A program made the position numbers and the translations under genes. From positions 1,489 to 21,372 of the forward strand of contig DFBQ01000130.1 of NCBI GenBank assembly GCA_002367355.1: a stretch of 19,884 bases of DNA. The letters run 5' to 3'. This DNA comes from Deltaproteobacteria bacterium UBA3076. Its GTDB lineage: Bacteria; Desulfobacterota; Dissulfuribacteria; Dissulfuribacterales; UBA3076. The notes beneath the pieces were generated by a model, which was given only the letters and a program-made list of their open reading frames with translations, was not told the origin of the DNA and ran no database searches. Positions 5,402 through 12,233 of this stretch are shown piece by piece; the first letter of the stretch is position 1, and each line of letters starts with the position of its first letter.

Positions 5402-6849
5402 GTTTTCAGCCCCAGCTTTGGCCACAGCTTGTCAACCTTTTTGATGATTTCGTTTTCCATTGCTATTACATTTGGCCACTGTCTTGTGAACCCTTCCTCC
5501 GCCCACTTTCTGGTGCAGTCTATACCCATCTTGCTACCATAAAGGGGGAGTGGTGCTGCATGATCAAGGGCATCTACCGGCCCATCCGCAAAGACTATGT
5601 CCCTTCTGGGGTCTATGTTGTTACCCATGCGCCATAGTACCTGGGACAGGTCCTGCACGTCCACCTCGTTGTCAAAGATAAGGATTATCTTACAGAACAT
5701 CATCTGGCCAAGACCCCAGAGGGCATGCATTACTTTGCGGGCATGGCCGGGATAGCGCTTGTCAATGGATATAAAGGCCAGGTTGTGGAATACGCCCTCA
5801 AGAGGGAGATTCATGTCCACAATTTCAGGCAAAGTCTTTTTTATCATGGGAAGAAAGAGGCGTTCAGTGGCCTTTGCCATATAACAGTCTTCCTGTGGAG
5901 GTTGGCCGACAATGGTGGCCGGATAGATGGCGTCTTTTCTGATGGTCATGCAGGTTACATGAAAGATCGGGTATTGGTCAGCCAGGGAGTAATATCCGGT
6001 ATGGTCACCAAAAGGACCCTCGATTCGCCGTTCTTCGGGTTCGACATATCCTTCAAGAACTATCTGAGATGAGGCCGGGACCTCCAGGTCCACAGTCAGG
6101 CATTTTACAAGTTCGACAGGTTCTTCTCTTAAAAATCCTGCAAAAATGCATTCGTCTACGTCGTCAGGAAGCGGGGCGGTTGCCGCATAGGTCATTGCCG
6201 GGTCTGGCCCTATGGAGACGGCAACTTCCAGGCGCTGTCCCGTGCGCTCGGCAACCCTGTAATGGTGGGCTCCGCCCTTGTGGGTGTGCCAGTGCATGCC
6301 TGTTGTATTTTTGTCAAAGACCTGCATGCGGTACATGCCGACGTTTCTGATTCCTGTCTCCGGATGGCGAGTAAAGACCAGGGGCAATGTTATGAAAGGA
6401 CCTCCGTCCTCGGGCCAGCAGTGAAGCACCGGAAGGCGGGTCAGATCGACGTCCTCACCTTTGTAGACTATTTTTTGACAGGGGGCCTTTGGGACAGTCC
6501 TTGGAAAGGCGTTTTTCAGGCGTTTGAGCTTGGGTATTATTTTCAGTTTTTTTAATAGGGTGTCAGGGGCCTCTGATTCGATAAAATCCAGGATTTCATC
6601 GCCAAGGGAGTCGAGGTTGGGCACTTCCAGGGCCATGGACATTCGCCTGTAAGACCCAAAGGTATTCATAAGCACAGGCATATCGAATCCCTGGATATTT
6701 TCAAAGAGGAGGGCCGGTCCAAACAGTTTGCAGACCCTGTCAGTGATCTCTGTTATCTCAAGGACCGGACTCACAGGCTCTTTGATCCTGACAAGTTCTC
6801 CATGTTTCTCAAGTTTTTTGATAAAATCCTGAAGATCGCAATACGCCAT
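5398..6849 (-). CDS. ubiD: UbiD-family prenylated-FMN decarboxylase (MqnL-like)
   Basis: UbiD enzymes remove a carboxyl group from aromatic or unsaturated acids using prenylated FMN. The 483-residue protein has the conserved start DLQDFIKKLEKHGELVRI, the cofactor and metal region NVGMYRMQ followed by HWHTHKGGAHHY, the signature EGPFGDHTGYYS, and EDCYMAKATERLFLP. Beside ubiX and ubiA it most likely decarboxylates the prenylated naphthoate intermediate of menaquinone synthesis, though family members also act on other aromatic acids. The ATG at 6849 was chosen over 6891 because AGG lies about 8 nt upstream and family members start MAY-x-DLxxFI. It is first in the operon; its promoter should lie in the 89 bases shared with the divergent tRNA gene, but I could not place it convincingly. 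Confidence 0.93.
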   Translation of the reverse strand: MAYCDLQDFIKKLEKHGELVRIKEPVSPVLEITEITDRVCKLFGPALLFENIQGFDMPVLMNTFGSYRRMSMALEVPNLDSLGDEILDFIESEAPDTLLKKLKIIPKLKRLKNAFPRTVPKAPCQKIVYKGEDVDLTRLPVLHCWPEDGGPFITLPLVFTRHPETGIRNVGMYRMQVFDKNTTGMHWHTHKGGAHHYRVAERTGQRLEVAVSIGPDPAMTYAATAPLPDDVDECIFAGFLREEPVELVKCLTVDLEVPASSQIVLEGYVEPEERRIEGPFGDHTGYYSLADQYPIFHVTCMTIRKDAIYPATIVGQPPQEDCYMAKATERLFLPMIKKTLPEIVDMNLPLEGVFHNLAFISIDKRYPGHARKVMHALWGLGQMMFCKIILIFDNEVDVQDLSQVLWRMGNNIDPRRDIVFADGPVDALDHAAPLPLYGSKMGIDCTRKWAEEGFTRQWPNVIAMENEIIKKVDKLWPKLGLKT

Positions 6850-6898
6850 GGCTTCTACCTGCCTTTCATTTTCTGTCACCAATATCATCATACTCGTC

Positions 6899-6927
6899 TT
6901 GACGCTGACAGGCCAGTATGTTAAAAA
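6899..6927 (+). promoter_or_regulatory. Probable sigma-70 promoter of tRNA-Ala
   Basis: TTGACG (6899-6904) and TAAAAA (6922-6927) are separated by 17 bases, and the expected start lies about 5 nt before the tRNA. The short region in front of the tRNA is GC-rich, as in many stable-RNA promoters. Confidence 0.55.
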
Positions 6928-6938
6928 TTTCTGCCTGC

Positions 6939-7014
6939 GGGGCTGTAGCTCAGATGGGAGAGCGCTTGAATGGCATTCAAGAGGCCGGCGGTTCGATCCC
7001 GCCCAGCTCCACCA
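6939..7014 (+). tRNA. tRNA-Ala (anticodon GGC)
   Basis: The 76-nt gene folds as a standard cloverleaf. The acceptor GGGGCTG pairs with CAGCTCC with one G-U pair; the D arm contains AGCTCAGATGGGAGAGC; the anticodon stem CTTGA/TCAAG encloses ATGGCAT, giving anticodon GGC; the T arm contains GGTTCGATC. The CCA end is encoded at 7012-7014. It reads GCC and GCU alanine codons. It stands alone, divergent from ubiD, and is followed by a terminator-like hairpin. Confidence 0.97.
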
Positions 7015-7063
7015 AACATTAAGATTACTATAGGGAGGGCCTTTCCGGGTTTTTCTTAATAAG

Positions 7064-7120
7064 TAAGGGCTCCTGCTAATGAGAAATTGGCCTTCTTCTG
7101 CGGCAGGGGCCTTATTGTTT
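7064..7120 (+). terminator. Terminator-like hairpin downstream of tRNA-Ala
   Basis: TAAGGGCTCCTGC (7064-7076) pairs with GCAGGGGCCTTA (7103-7114) with one bulged G and one G-U pair, around a loop of about 26 nt. A moderately T-rich stretch (TTATTGTTTAT) follows. The stem is strong; the long loop and interrupted T tract lower confidence. Confidence 0.5.
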
Positions 7121-7136
7121 ATACCTAAGTTGAGCG

Positions 7137-7270
7137 GTTAGCTGTTAGCCATTAGGGTTTAGCTTTGGAAAATCAAGGCATTACATTAATTAGGAATAAA
7201 ACACCCAACGGGTAAATGTTTGTAATAGCAAAACATCCTGTAATCATTAAACTAATAGCTAAAGGCTAAT
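7137..7270. repeat. Imperfect inverted repeat, TTAGC-rich
   Basis: The 19-mer at 7137-7155 matches the reverse complement of 7252-7270 at 15 of 19 positions, with the words TTAGC, TTAGC and ATTAG conserved. The arms enclose about 96 bases of AT-rich DNA. It could be a decayed miniature element or a pair of word-like repeats in opposite orientation. No flanking duplication was seen. Confidence 0.45.
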
Positions 7271-7307
7271 CGATCAATTTAATTTATAGCCATGGAACTG
7301 CGGGAAA

Positions 7308-7505
7308 ATGTCTGACTCTCAACGCAAGAATAAAGACCCGGGCCGAGATCAAAAGGTTCGTGAAGATGAGCTGATACTCAAGGTCACAAAGGAAATAGTA
7401 GTAAAATTTATAGAAATGGGAAGGGTCACACCCACGTCCTTTGAAGAGATCTTTGAGCTTGTATACCGGACAGTCGCATCTGCCCAATCAAGGCATAGCA
7501 AGTAA
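7308..7505 (+). CDS. Small hypothetical protein, 65 residues
   Basis: I cannot assign a function. The product is charged and predicted soluble: a Lys/Asp/Arg-rich start (SQRKNKDPGRDQK), then a predicted amphipathic helix (LILKVTKEIVVKFIEMGR) and a second helical stretch (SFEEIFELVYRTVAS). There are no cysteines, no signal peptide and no membrane segment. The ATG at 7308 is preceded by GGG four bases upstream, a weak ribosome-binding site. The pattern looks like a real protein rather than a chance frame, and I have a vague memory of similar short proteins in sulfate-reducing bacteria, which is not strong evidence. It sits alone between tRNA-Ala and the nuo operon. It ends 2 bases before a tandem word repeat. 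Confidence 0.65.
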   Translation: MSDSQRKNKDPGRDQKVREDELILKVTKEIVVKFIEMGRVTPTSFEEIFELVYRTVASAQSRHSK

Positions 7506-7509
7506 CCAT

Positions 7510-7540
7510 ATTCGTAACCGTATTCGTAACCGTTCACGGG
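7510..7540. repeat. Tandem ATTCGTAACCGT x2 leading into the 15-bp word
   Basis: Two perfect 12-bp units lie at 7510-7521 and 7522-7533, with a partial unit before them. They run into GTAACCGTTCACGGG (7526-7540), the inverted copy of 59-73. The repeat begins right after the stop of the small hypothetical gene. Confidence 0.7.
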
Positions 7541-7585
7541 TTCAAATGTCGCTCAAGTTCACTGAGTGAGGATTCATTTTTTGTC

Positions 7586-7614
7586 TTGACAGCCGGGTTC
7601 TCTTGTGATAGTTC
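7586..7614 (+). promoter_or_regulatory. Candidate nuo operon promoter
   Basis: A perfect -35 box TTGACA (7586-7591) is followed after 17 bases by TAGTTC (7609-7614), a weak -10 box. It would give a leader of about 200 nt before nuoA. An alternative, poorer candidate lies nearer nuoA around 7711-7738 (TTGAAC, TAATGG). Confidence 0.35.
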
Positions 7615-7738
7615 AATCCACCAAAGTGGGTGATGTTAAACATGGACAAGGGCTAAAACAGTACCTTGACTTTGAATGTGGAAAAGAATATACACTGACA
7701 CCAATTATACTTGAACGATAATTTTTTCTTAATAATGG

Positions 7739-7764
7739 CGCTGAAACTGAAGTGTGATTCAGCG
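7739..7764 (+). promoter_or_regulatory. Hairpin in the presumed nuoA leader
   Basis: CGCTGAA (7739-7745) and TTCAGCG (7758-7764) form a 7-bp perfect stem with a 12-nt loop, 52 bases before the nuoA start. No T tract follows, so it is not a terminator. It could be an operator or an mRNA structure; no known riboswitch was recognised. Confidence 0.4.
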
Positions 7765-7816
7765 ATTCTCGCACCATTAACGGTTTGGGATTTATTGTGA
7801 GAGGAGGGCTATTGAC

Positions 7817-8182
7817 ATGATGAGCGGTTTTGAGACCATTGTCATGTATCTTGGCATGTCGCTGCTGGTGGTGATTCTCATGCTTGCCGGAGCTTATGTC
7901 CTTGGGCCTTCTCGTCCCAGCGCCAGTAAGCAAAGTACTTATGAATGTGGTATGCCACTCCTGGAACCCGGCCATACCCGTTATGATGTCAAATACTTCC
8001 TTGTTGCAATACTCTTTCTGGTATTCGATTTGGAAACAATCTTGATCTATCCCTTGGCTGTCAGATATCATGAATTGGCTGCAATTGGGTGGGGCGCTTT
8101 TTTTGAGATATTCATCTTTGTGGCGATTTTATTGGCGGGTCTTATTTATGCCATTAAAAAAGGTGCTATAGAGTGGGATTAG
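7817..8182 (+). CDS. nuoA: Complex I (NADH-quinone oxidoreductase) subunit A
   Basis: NuoA is a small membrane subunit of complex I at the junction with the peripheral arm. The 121-residue protein has three transmembrane segments (about residues 8-29, 60-81 and 91-112). The loop between the first two carries the conserved TYECGMP (Cys44), the cysteine that is exposed in the de-active state of related enzymes. The second helix has the family motif FDLET (Asp71, Glu73). The ATG is preceded by GAGGAGGG at 8-nt spacing. It opens the 11-gene nuo operon; nuoB follows after 13 bases. Confidence 0.96.
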   Translation: MMSGFETIVMYLGMSLLVVILMLAGAYVLGPSRPSASKQSTYECGMPLLEPGHTRYDVKYFLVAILFLVFDLETILIYPLAVRYHELAAIGWGAFFEIFIFVAILLAGLIYAIKKGAIEWD

Positions 8183-8195
8183 GGGGATAAGGCGT

Positions 8196-8702
8196 ATGGC
8201 AATTGAGGCATACAATGGTGGCGGATGGATAGCCACCAAGCTGGAGTGGCTGATCAACTGGGGACGGAAAAGATCACCGTGGCCTCTCCCTTTTGGTACT
8301 GCCTGTTGCGGTATCGAGATGATGTGCGCTCTGGCCGCAGGTTATGATATGGCAAGATTCGGGGCTGAACGGCCCAGTTTTTCTCCGCGTCAGGCAGACG
8401 TGCTGATACAGGCAGGCACCATAAATCTGAAGTTGGCTCCTGTTTTTAAGAAGATATACGACCAGATGGCTGAACCCAGATGCGTTATTTCCATGGGTGC
8501 CTGTGCCAGCAGTGGAGGAGTTTTTAGGACATATGCCACGCTTCAGGGTATAGATAAGCTCGTGCCTGTGGATATTTACATTCCGGGCTGTCCTCCCAGG
8601 CCTGAGGCCCTGTTGCAGGCCTTGTTGATGTTTATCGAAAAGACTGAGAAGAGTCAGCCTATCACACATAAGAAGTACTCCGACTTATTGGTGGGTACCT
8701 AA
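8196..8702 (+). CDS. nuoB: Complex I subunit B (N2 cluster)
   Basis: NuoB binds the terminal [4Fe-4S] cluster N2, which hands electrons to the quinone. All four expected ligands are present: the tandem Cys37-Cys38 in TACCGIEMM, Cys103 in MGACASSGG and Cys132 in PGCPPRPEA. The region [15 protein letters not shown] that faces the quinone cavity is conserved. The length (168) is normal for bacterial NuoB. GGGGGATAAGG lies just upstream of the ATG. Only 2 bases separate it from nuoC. Confidence 0.97.
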   Translation: MAIEAYNGGGWIATKLEWLINWGRKRSPWPLPFGTACCGIEMMCALAAGYDMARFGAERPSFSPRQADVLIQAGTINLKLAPVFKKIYDQMAEPRCVISMGACASSGGVFRTYATLQGIDKLVPVDIYIPGCPPRPEALLQALLMFIEKTEKSQPITHKKYSDLLVGT

Positions 8703-8704
8703 CC

Positions 8705-9277
8705 ATGGATCTCAAAAACAGAGTGGAACAGTGTCTCGGGCCTAAAAATTTTGTTGTGGCCATGACTGAATGTCAAGGCGACCTCAGTGTGGAAGTTCCA
8801 AAGAGGAGCGTGGTTGATGTGATGCGCCTTTTGCGGAATACACCTGATCTCGGTTTTAATTTTTTGAGTGACTTGTTGGGGGTGGATAATCTCGACCTGA
8901 ATAAGCCCAAGAAAAAACCCAAGAAGAAAACAGAAGAAGGTGAAGGGGCTGAGACAGAAGAAGAACCAAAAGATAAAGGGCCGTCTCCACCCCGCTATGA
9001 AGTAGTTTACCTGTTGCTTTGTCTTGAGCGCAATGAGCGCCTGCAGGTGAAGGTGCGTGTGGAAGAGAATGATATGGAGGTGGACACCTTGACTCCCGTG
9101 TGGAAGGCCGCAGATTGGCCTGAACGTGAGGTGTTTGACATGTTTGGCATACGCTTTAAGGGCCATCCCAATCTCAAGAGACTTCTGATGTGGGATGATT
9201 TCCCAGCCCATCCGCTCCGCAAGGATTATCCCCTGGAAGGGCAGGGAGAAGAACGCCACCTGATATACGACGATTAG
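8705..9277 (+). CDS. nuoC: Complex I subunit C with a charged insertion
   Basis: NuoC is a peripheral-arm subunit packed against NuoD. The C-terminal half has the family signature: AADWPEREVFDMFGIRFKGH, then LRKDYPLEG. The N-terminal half is a normal NuoC fold up to about residue 63 (FLSDLLGVDN). Between the two, about residues 64-97, lies a low-complexity insertion: a lysine/proline run (PKKKPKKK), an acidic run rich in Glu, then PKDKGPSPP. Ordinary NuoC proteins have a short loop here, as far as I recall. NuoC and NuoD are separate genes, unlike in E. coli. There is no strong ribosome-binding site, and the gene starts 2 bases after nuoB, so translational coupling is likely. Confidence 0.95.
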   Translation: MDLKNRVEQCLGPKNFVVAMTECQGDLSVEVPKRSVVDVMRLLRNTPDLGFNFLSDLLGVDNLDLNKPKKKPKKKTEEGEGAETEEEPKDKGPSPPRYEVVYLLLCLERNERLQVKVRVEENDMEVDTLTPVWKAADWPEREVFDMFGIRFKGHPNLKRLLMWDDFPAHPLRKDYPLEGQGEERHLIYDD

Positions 9278-9282
9278 GAGAA

Positions 9283-10428
9283 ATGAAGGTGAATCAGAAT
9301 CCCACTTCTCAGACCAGTTACGAGCCAGGTAACTATGTAACTATAAATATTGGTCCTTCTCATCCATCCATGCATGGTACCCTCCGTATAGCCGCTGTGA
9401 CGGATGGAGAGACTATAGTTAAGGCCGACCCGGAGATAGGTTATCTACATCGGGGTGTGGAGAAGCTGGGGGAGAATCTTACATACCATCAATTCATTCC
9501 TATTACTGATAGGCTTAACTACTGTTCCGCCATTCCCAACAACGTGTCGTACGAGATGGCCGTGGAGAAGTTGATGGGTATTGAGGTCCCTGAGAAGGCC
9601 CAGCTTATCCGGGTTATCATGATGGAACTTGCCAGGATCGCAGATCACCAGGTCTGTATAGGGATTCTCGGCGTGGATCTTGGGGCTTTTACGCCCTTTT
9701 TCTATCTCATCATACAGCGTGAGGAAATCTACGAGATATTCGAGTGGTTCAACGGCGCAAGGCTGACCAACACCTTTGGCCGTATCGGCGGAGTGGATGC
9801 CGACTTGCCTGATGATTTTGAGCAGAGGTGGGAGGAGCTCAAGCCCGGTGTGCGAAAGGCCAATGATGAGACTGAAAAGCTCCTTACTCACAACCGCATC
9901 TGGATGGACCGTACCATAGGCATCAGTGCCTTTTCGGCAGAGGACGCCCTGAACTGGGGCTTCACAGGTCCGTGCCTGAGGGCATGCGGGGTCAAGAGGG
10001 ATTTGAGAATAGATGAACCCTGCTGCATGTATGACAAATTCAAGTTCGAAGTGCCGGTCGGGAAAAATGGAGACGTATTTGATCGTTACATTGTGCGTAT
10101 GATCGAGATGGAGGAGTCGCTTAAGATCATTGATCAGGCATACAAGCTTTACAAGGAAATGCCCCCTGATGCTCCTCTTATGGCAAGGGTGCCCAAGGTC
10201 ATCAAACCCCCGGCAGGTGAAGTATATAGTGCTCTTGAGTCTCCCAACGGGGAGCTGGGTTTTTTTGTAAAGAGTGATGGTTCAGCCAATCCTTATCGAA
10301 TCAGGATAAGGCCCCCATGTTACATGATGTTTCAGGCCCTTCCTGAGTTGGCCGAGGGGGAAATGGTGGCCGATTTGATAGCCTGTATCAGTAGTCTTAA
10401 CATTATTGCCGGCGAATTGGACAGGTAA
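9283..10428 (+). CDS. nuoD: Complex I subunit D (quinone-site 49 kDa type)
   Basis: NuoD is related to the large subunit of [NiFe] hydrogenases and forms the quinone-binding pocket with NuoB. The loop GPSHPSMHG (His27, His31) and TDRLNY (Tyr80) match the His and Tyr that bind the quinone head group in well-studied complexes. EIGYLHRGVEKLGE, ARIADHQ and the C-terminal FGR-GG... SLNIIAGELDR are family features. The hydrogenase metal-binding cysteines are absent, as expected for Nuo rather than an energy-converting hydrogenase. The 381 residues fit a stand-alone NuoD. AGGAG overlaps the nuoC stop 3 nt before the ATG. A Cys in LRACGV replaces the more common Gly/Ser-type residue. Confidence 0.97.
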   Translation: MKVNQNPTSQTSYEPGNYVTINIGPSHPSMHGTLRIAAVTDGETIVKADPEIGYLHRGVEKLGENLTYHQFIPITDRLNYCSAIPNNVSYEMAVEKLMGIEVPEKAQLIRVIMMELARIADHQVCIGILGVDLGAFTPFFYLIIQREEIYEIFEWFNGARLTNTFGRIGGVDADLPDDFEQRWEELKPGVRKANDETEKLLTHNRIWMDRTIGISAFSAEDALNWGFTGPCLRACGVKRDLRIDEPCCMYDKFKFEVPVGKNGDVFDRYIVRMIEMEESLKIIDQAYKLYKEMPPDAPLMARVPKVIKPPAGEVYSALESPNGELGFFVKSDGSANPYRIRIRPPCYMMFQALPELAEGEMVADLIACISSLNIIAGELDR

Positions 10429-10442
10429 GGAGGCTGATGCCC

Positions 10443-11483
10443 ATGGATGACTGGCTAATCGCAATTATTAAGGTCGTTTGCATCTGGGTATGGGTTTTGC
10501 TCATAGCCGTGGTCATGACCTGGGTGGAAAGGCGAGGTGCAGCTTTGATACAGGATAGGCCGGGTCCGAACCGCGCCGGTCCTTGGGGACTGTTCCAGCC
10601 CTTAGCAGATGGAATCAAGCTTTTTACCAAGGAGGAGATAATACCTACAAAGGCTCAAAAGCTTCTTTATATTATGGGTCCTTTGCTTTTTTCTGTTCCG
10701 GCCTTTTCAGCTTACGCGGTCGTGCCCTTTGGAGACAAGATCATTCTTGGAGGCAAGGAGATAATACTCCAGGTTTCCGATGTAAATATAGGGTTTCTCT
10801 TCATATTAGCCATTGGTTCCATGGCAGTGTACGGGGTAATACTGGGCGGCTGGGGCTCCAACAACAAGTATTCGATCCTTGGAGGTCTGAGATCTACCGC
10901 CCAGATGGTATCATATGAAGTGCCGCTGGGGCTGGCTCTGCTGGCTATTGTGTTCGTGTATGGCACGTTCAGCTTGAGAGATATTTCTCTTGCCCAGCAG
11001 GGGACTTTTTTGGGATTTCTACCAAACTGGGGGATATTCAAGCAGCCCTTGGGATTTATCCTGTTCATTGTGGCTGCTTACGCAGAGGCCAATCGTGTGC
11101 CGTTTGACTTGCCTGAGGCGGAAAGCGAAATTGTTTCGGGCTATCATACAGAGTACGGTTCAATGCGATTAGGGCTTTATCTCTTTGGGGAGTATGTAAA
11201 TCTGGTAACGATATCCGGTGTTATTGTCGCCCTGTATTTTGGCTCGTGGCATATGCCATATATTGATTTGGGCGCATATCTCGGACCCATATCATGGGGG
11301 ATAGTGTCTTTCTGTATATTTTTCCTAAAGGTATCGTTCTTCCTGTGGATGTTTGTGTGGGTCAGATGGACTTTGCCTCGGTTCAGATATGATCAGGTTA
11401 TGGGTCTTGGGTGGAGAGGGCTGATTCCTCTTGGCCTGTTTAATATCTTCATTACTGCGCTGTTTATTCAGCTTACGGTCTAG
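10443..11483 (+). CDS. nuoH: Complex I subunit H (membrane anchor)
   Basis: NuoH anchors the peripheral arm and forms the lower part of the quinone channel. It is a membrane protein with about eight hydrophobic helices. The conserved cytoplasmic loops are clear: ERRGAALIQDRPGPNRAGPW near the N-terminus and AYAEANRVPFDLPEAESEIV with GYHTEYGSM in the middle, rich in the acidic residues linked to proton transfer. I chose the second ATG (10443) because AAGGAGG is 9 nt upstream of it but only 3 nt from the ATG at 10437. The protein is then 346 residues, normal for the family. Confidence 0.95.
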   Translation: MDDWLIAIIKVVCIWVWVLLIAVVMTWVERRGAALIQDRPGPNRAGPWGLFQPLADGIKLFTKEEIIPTKAQKLLYIMGPLLFSVPAFSAYAVVPFGDKIILGGKEIILQVSDVNIGFLFILAIGSMAVYGVILGGWGSNNKYSILGGLRSTAQMVSYEVPLGLALLAIVFVYGTFSLRDISLAQQGTFLGFLPNWGIFKQPLGFILFIVAAYAEANRVPFDLPEAESEIVSGYHTEYGSMRLGLYLFGEYVNLVTISGVIVALYFGSWHMPYIDLGAYLGPISWGIVSFCIFFLKVSFFLWMFVWVRWTLPRFRYDQVMGLGWRGLIPLGLFNIFITALFIQLTV

Positions 11484-11495
11484 TCGGAGCACATC

Positions 11496-12194
11496 ATGGC
11501 CAAGCCGGTTGTAAAAAAGGAATACACCCTGAGTGAACGGATCTATCTGTGGGAGATCCTGAAGGGTATGAAGCTTACGTGGGGACACTTCTGGTTCAAT
11601 TTTAAGGCCTGCTGGAGGCCCGGGCCCCATACGATTCCAACGTGTTGGCAGTACCCGGAAGATCGCACCAGAGAAATATCTCCTGTCTTTCGCGGTGAAC
11701 ATATGCTGCAAAAGGACGATAAAGGCAGGGAGACGTGTATTGCGTGTGGTATGTGCGCAAAAATTTGCCCGGCAAAGTGTATCACGATAAAGAAGGGCAA
11801 AAGAAAGGAAGGCGAGGAAGACAAGTATGCTGCAAAGACATATCCCGCGGCCTTTGAAGTAGACCTTCTGCGATGCATATTCTGCGGTTTCTGTGAAGAT
11901 GCATGCCCCAAGAATGCCATTGTTCTGGGACAGAATTTCGAATTGGCTAGGTATACAAAAGAAGAGTGTATTCTGGATAAACGAAAATTGCTTATGAATT
12001 ATCGTAAGGCCAAGGAAGAGGGCAAGCTCAAGCCGCCCAGGAAGCGTGTTCCAGTTGTCCCTGCGCCGCCTAAGCCGGAGAAGGATGAGAAGGCCGACGA
12101 GGGTGCTGAGGCAAAAAAAGGCAAGCCTGCGGTCGCCGGCAAAGCCAAGAAAAAGCCGGCTGAGAAGGCCGAAAGCAATGAGAAGGAAGAATAA
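11496..12194 (+). CDS. nuoI: Complex I subunit I (two [4Fe-4S] clusters) with a charged tail
   Basis: NuoI carries clusters N6a and N6b, which pass electrons to N2. Both ferredoxin-type motifs are complete: Cys81, Cys84, Cys87, Cys91 and Cys127, Cys130, Cys133, Cys137, each CxxCxxCxxxC followed by Pro. The region before them (ISPVFRGEHML) is typical. After about residue 176 the protein continues as a 56-residue low-complexity tail rich in Lys, Glu, Ala and Pro (for example RKRVPVVPAPPKP, then AKKKPAEKAE), which ordinary NuoI proteins of about 130-180 residues lack. CGGAG lies 7 nt before the ATG. In the absence of NuoEFG this subunit and NuoB/C/D would form the exposed electron entry side. 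Confidence 0.95.
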   Translation: MAKPVVKKEYTLSERIYLWEILKGMKLTWGHFWFNFKACWRPGPHTIPTCWQYPEDRTREISPVFRGEHMLQKDDKGRETCIACGMCAKICPAKCITIKKGKRKEGEEDKYAAKTYPAAFEVDLLRCIFCGFCEDACPKNAIVLGQNFELARYTKEECILDKRKLLMNYRKAKEEGKLKPPRKRVPVVPAPPKPEKDEKADEGAEAKKGKPAVAGKAKKKPAEKAESNEKEE

Positions 12195-12233
12195 ACCAGG
12201 TGTTGAAAGTACGTATAGATGTAGAGGAATCGG

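Larger units (their letters stand above)
7541..7816. other. Spacer upstream of nuoA
   Basis: This spacer holds the candidate nuo promoter, a hairpin and a short orphan frame. From a GTG at 7605 a 38-codon frame runs to a TAA at 7719-7721; its end (GLKQYLDFE, then YTLTPIILER) has protein-like composition but no recognisable family and no ribosome-binding site, so it is treated as a possible gene remnant, not a gene. Confidence 0.5.

Noticed and set aside
6848..7033. 61-codon plus-strand frame across the tRNA
   Set aside because: It translates through tRNA-Ala and antisense to the ubiD start; the tRNA fold is unambiguous.
7510..7533. Start of a CRISPR array
   Set aside because: Only two adjacent 12-bp units without spacers; no cas genes.
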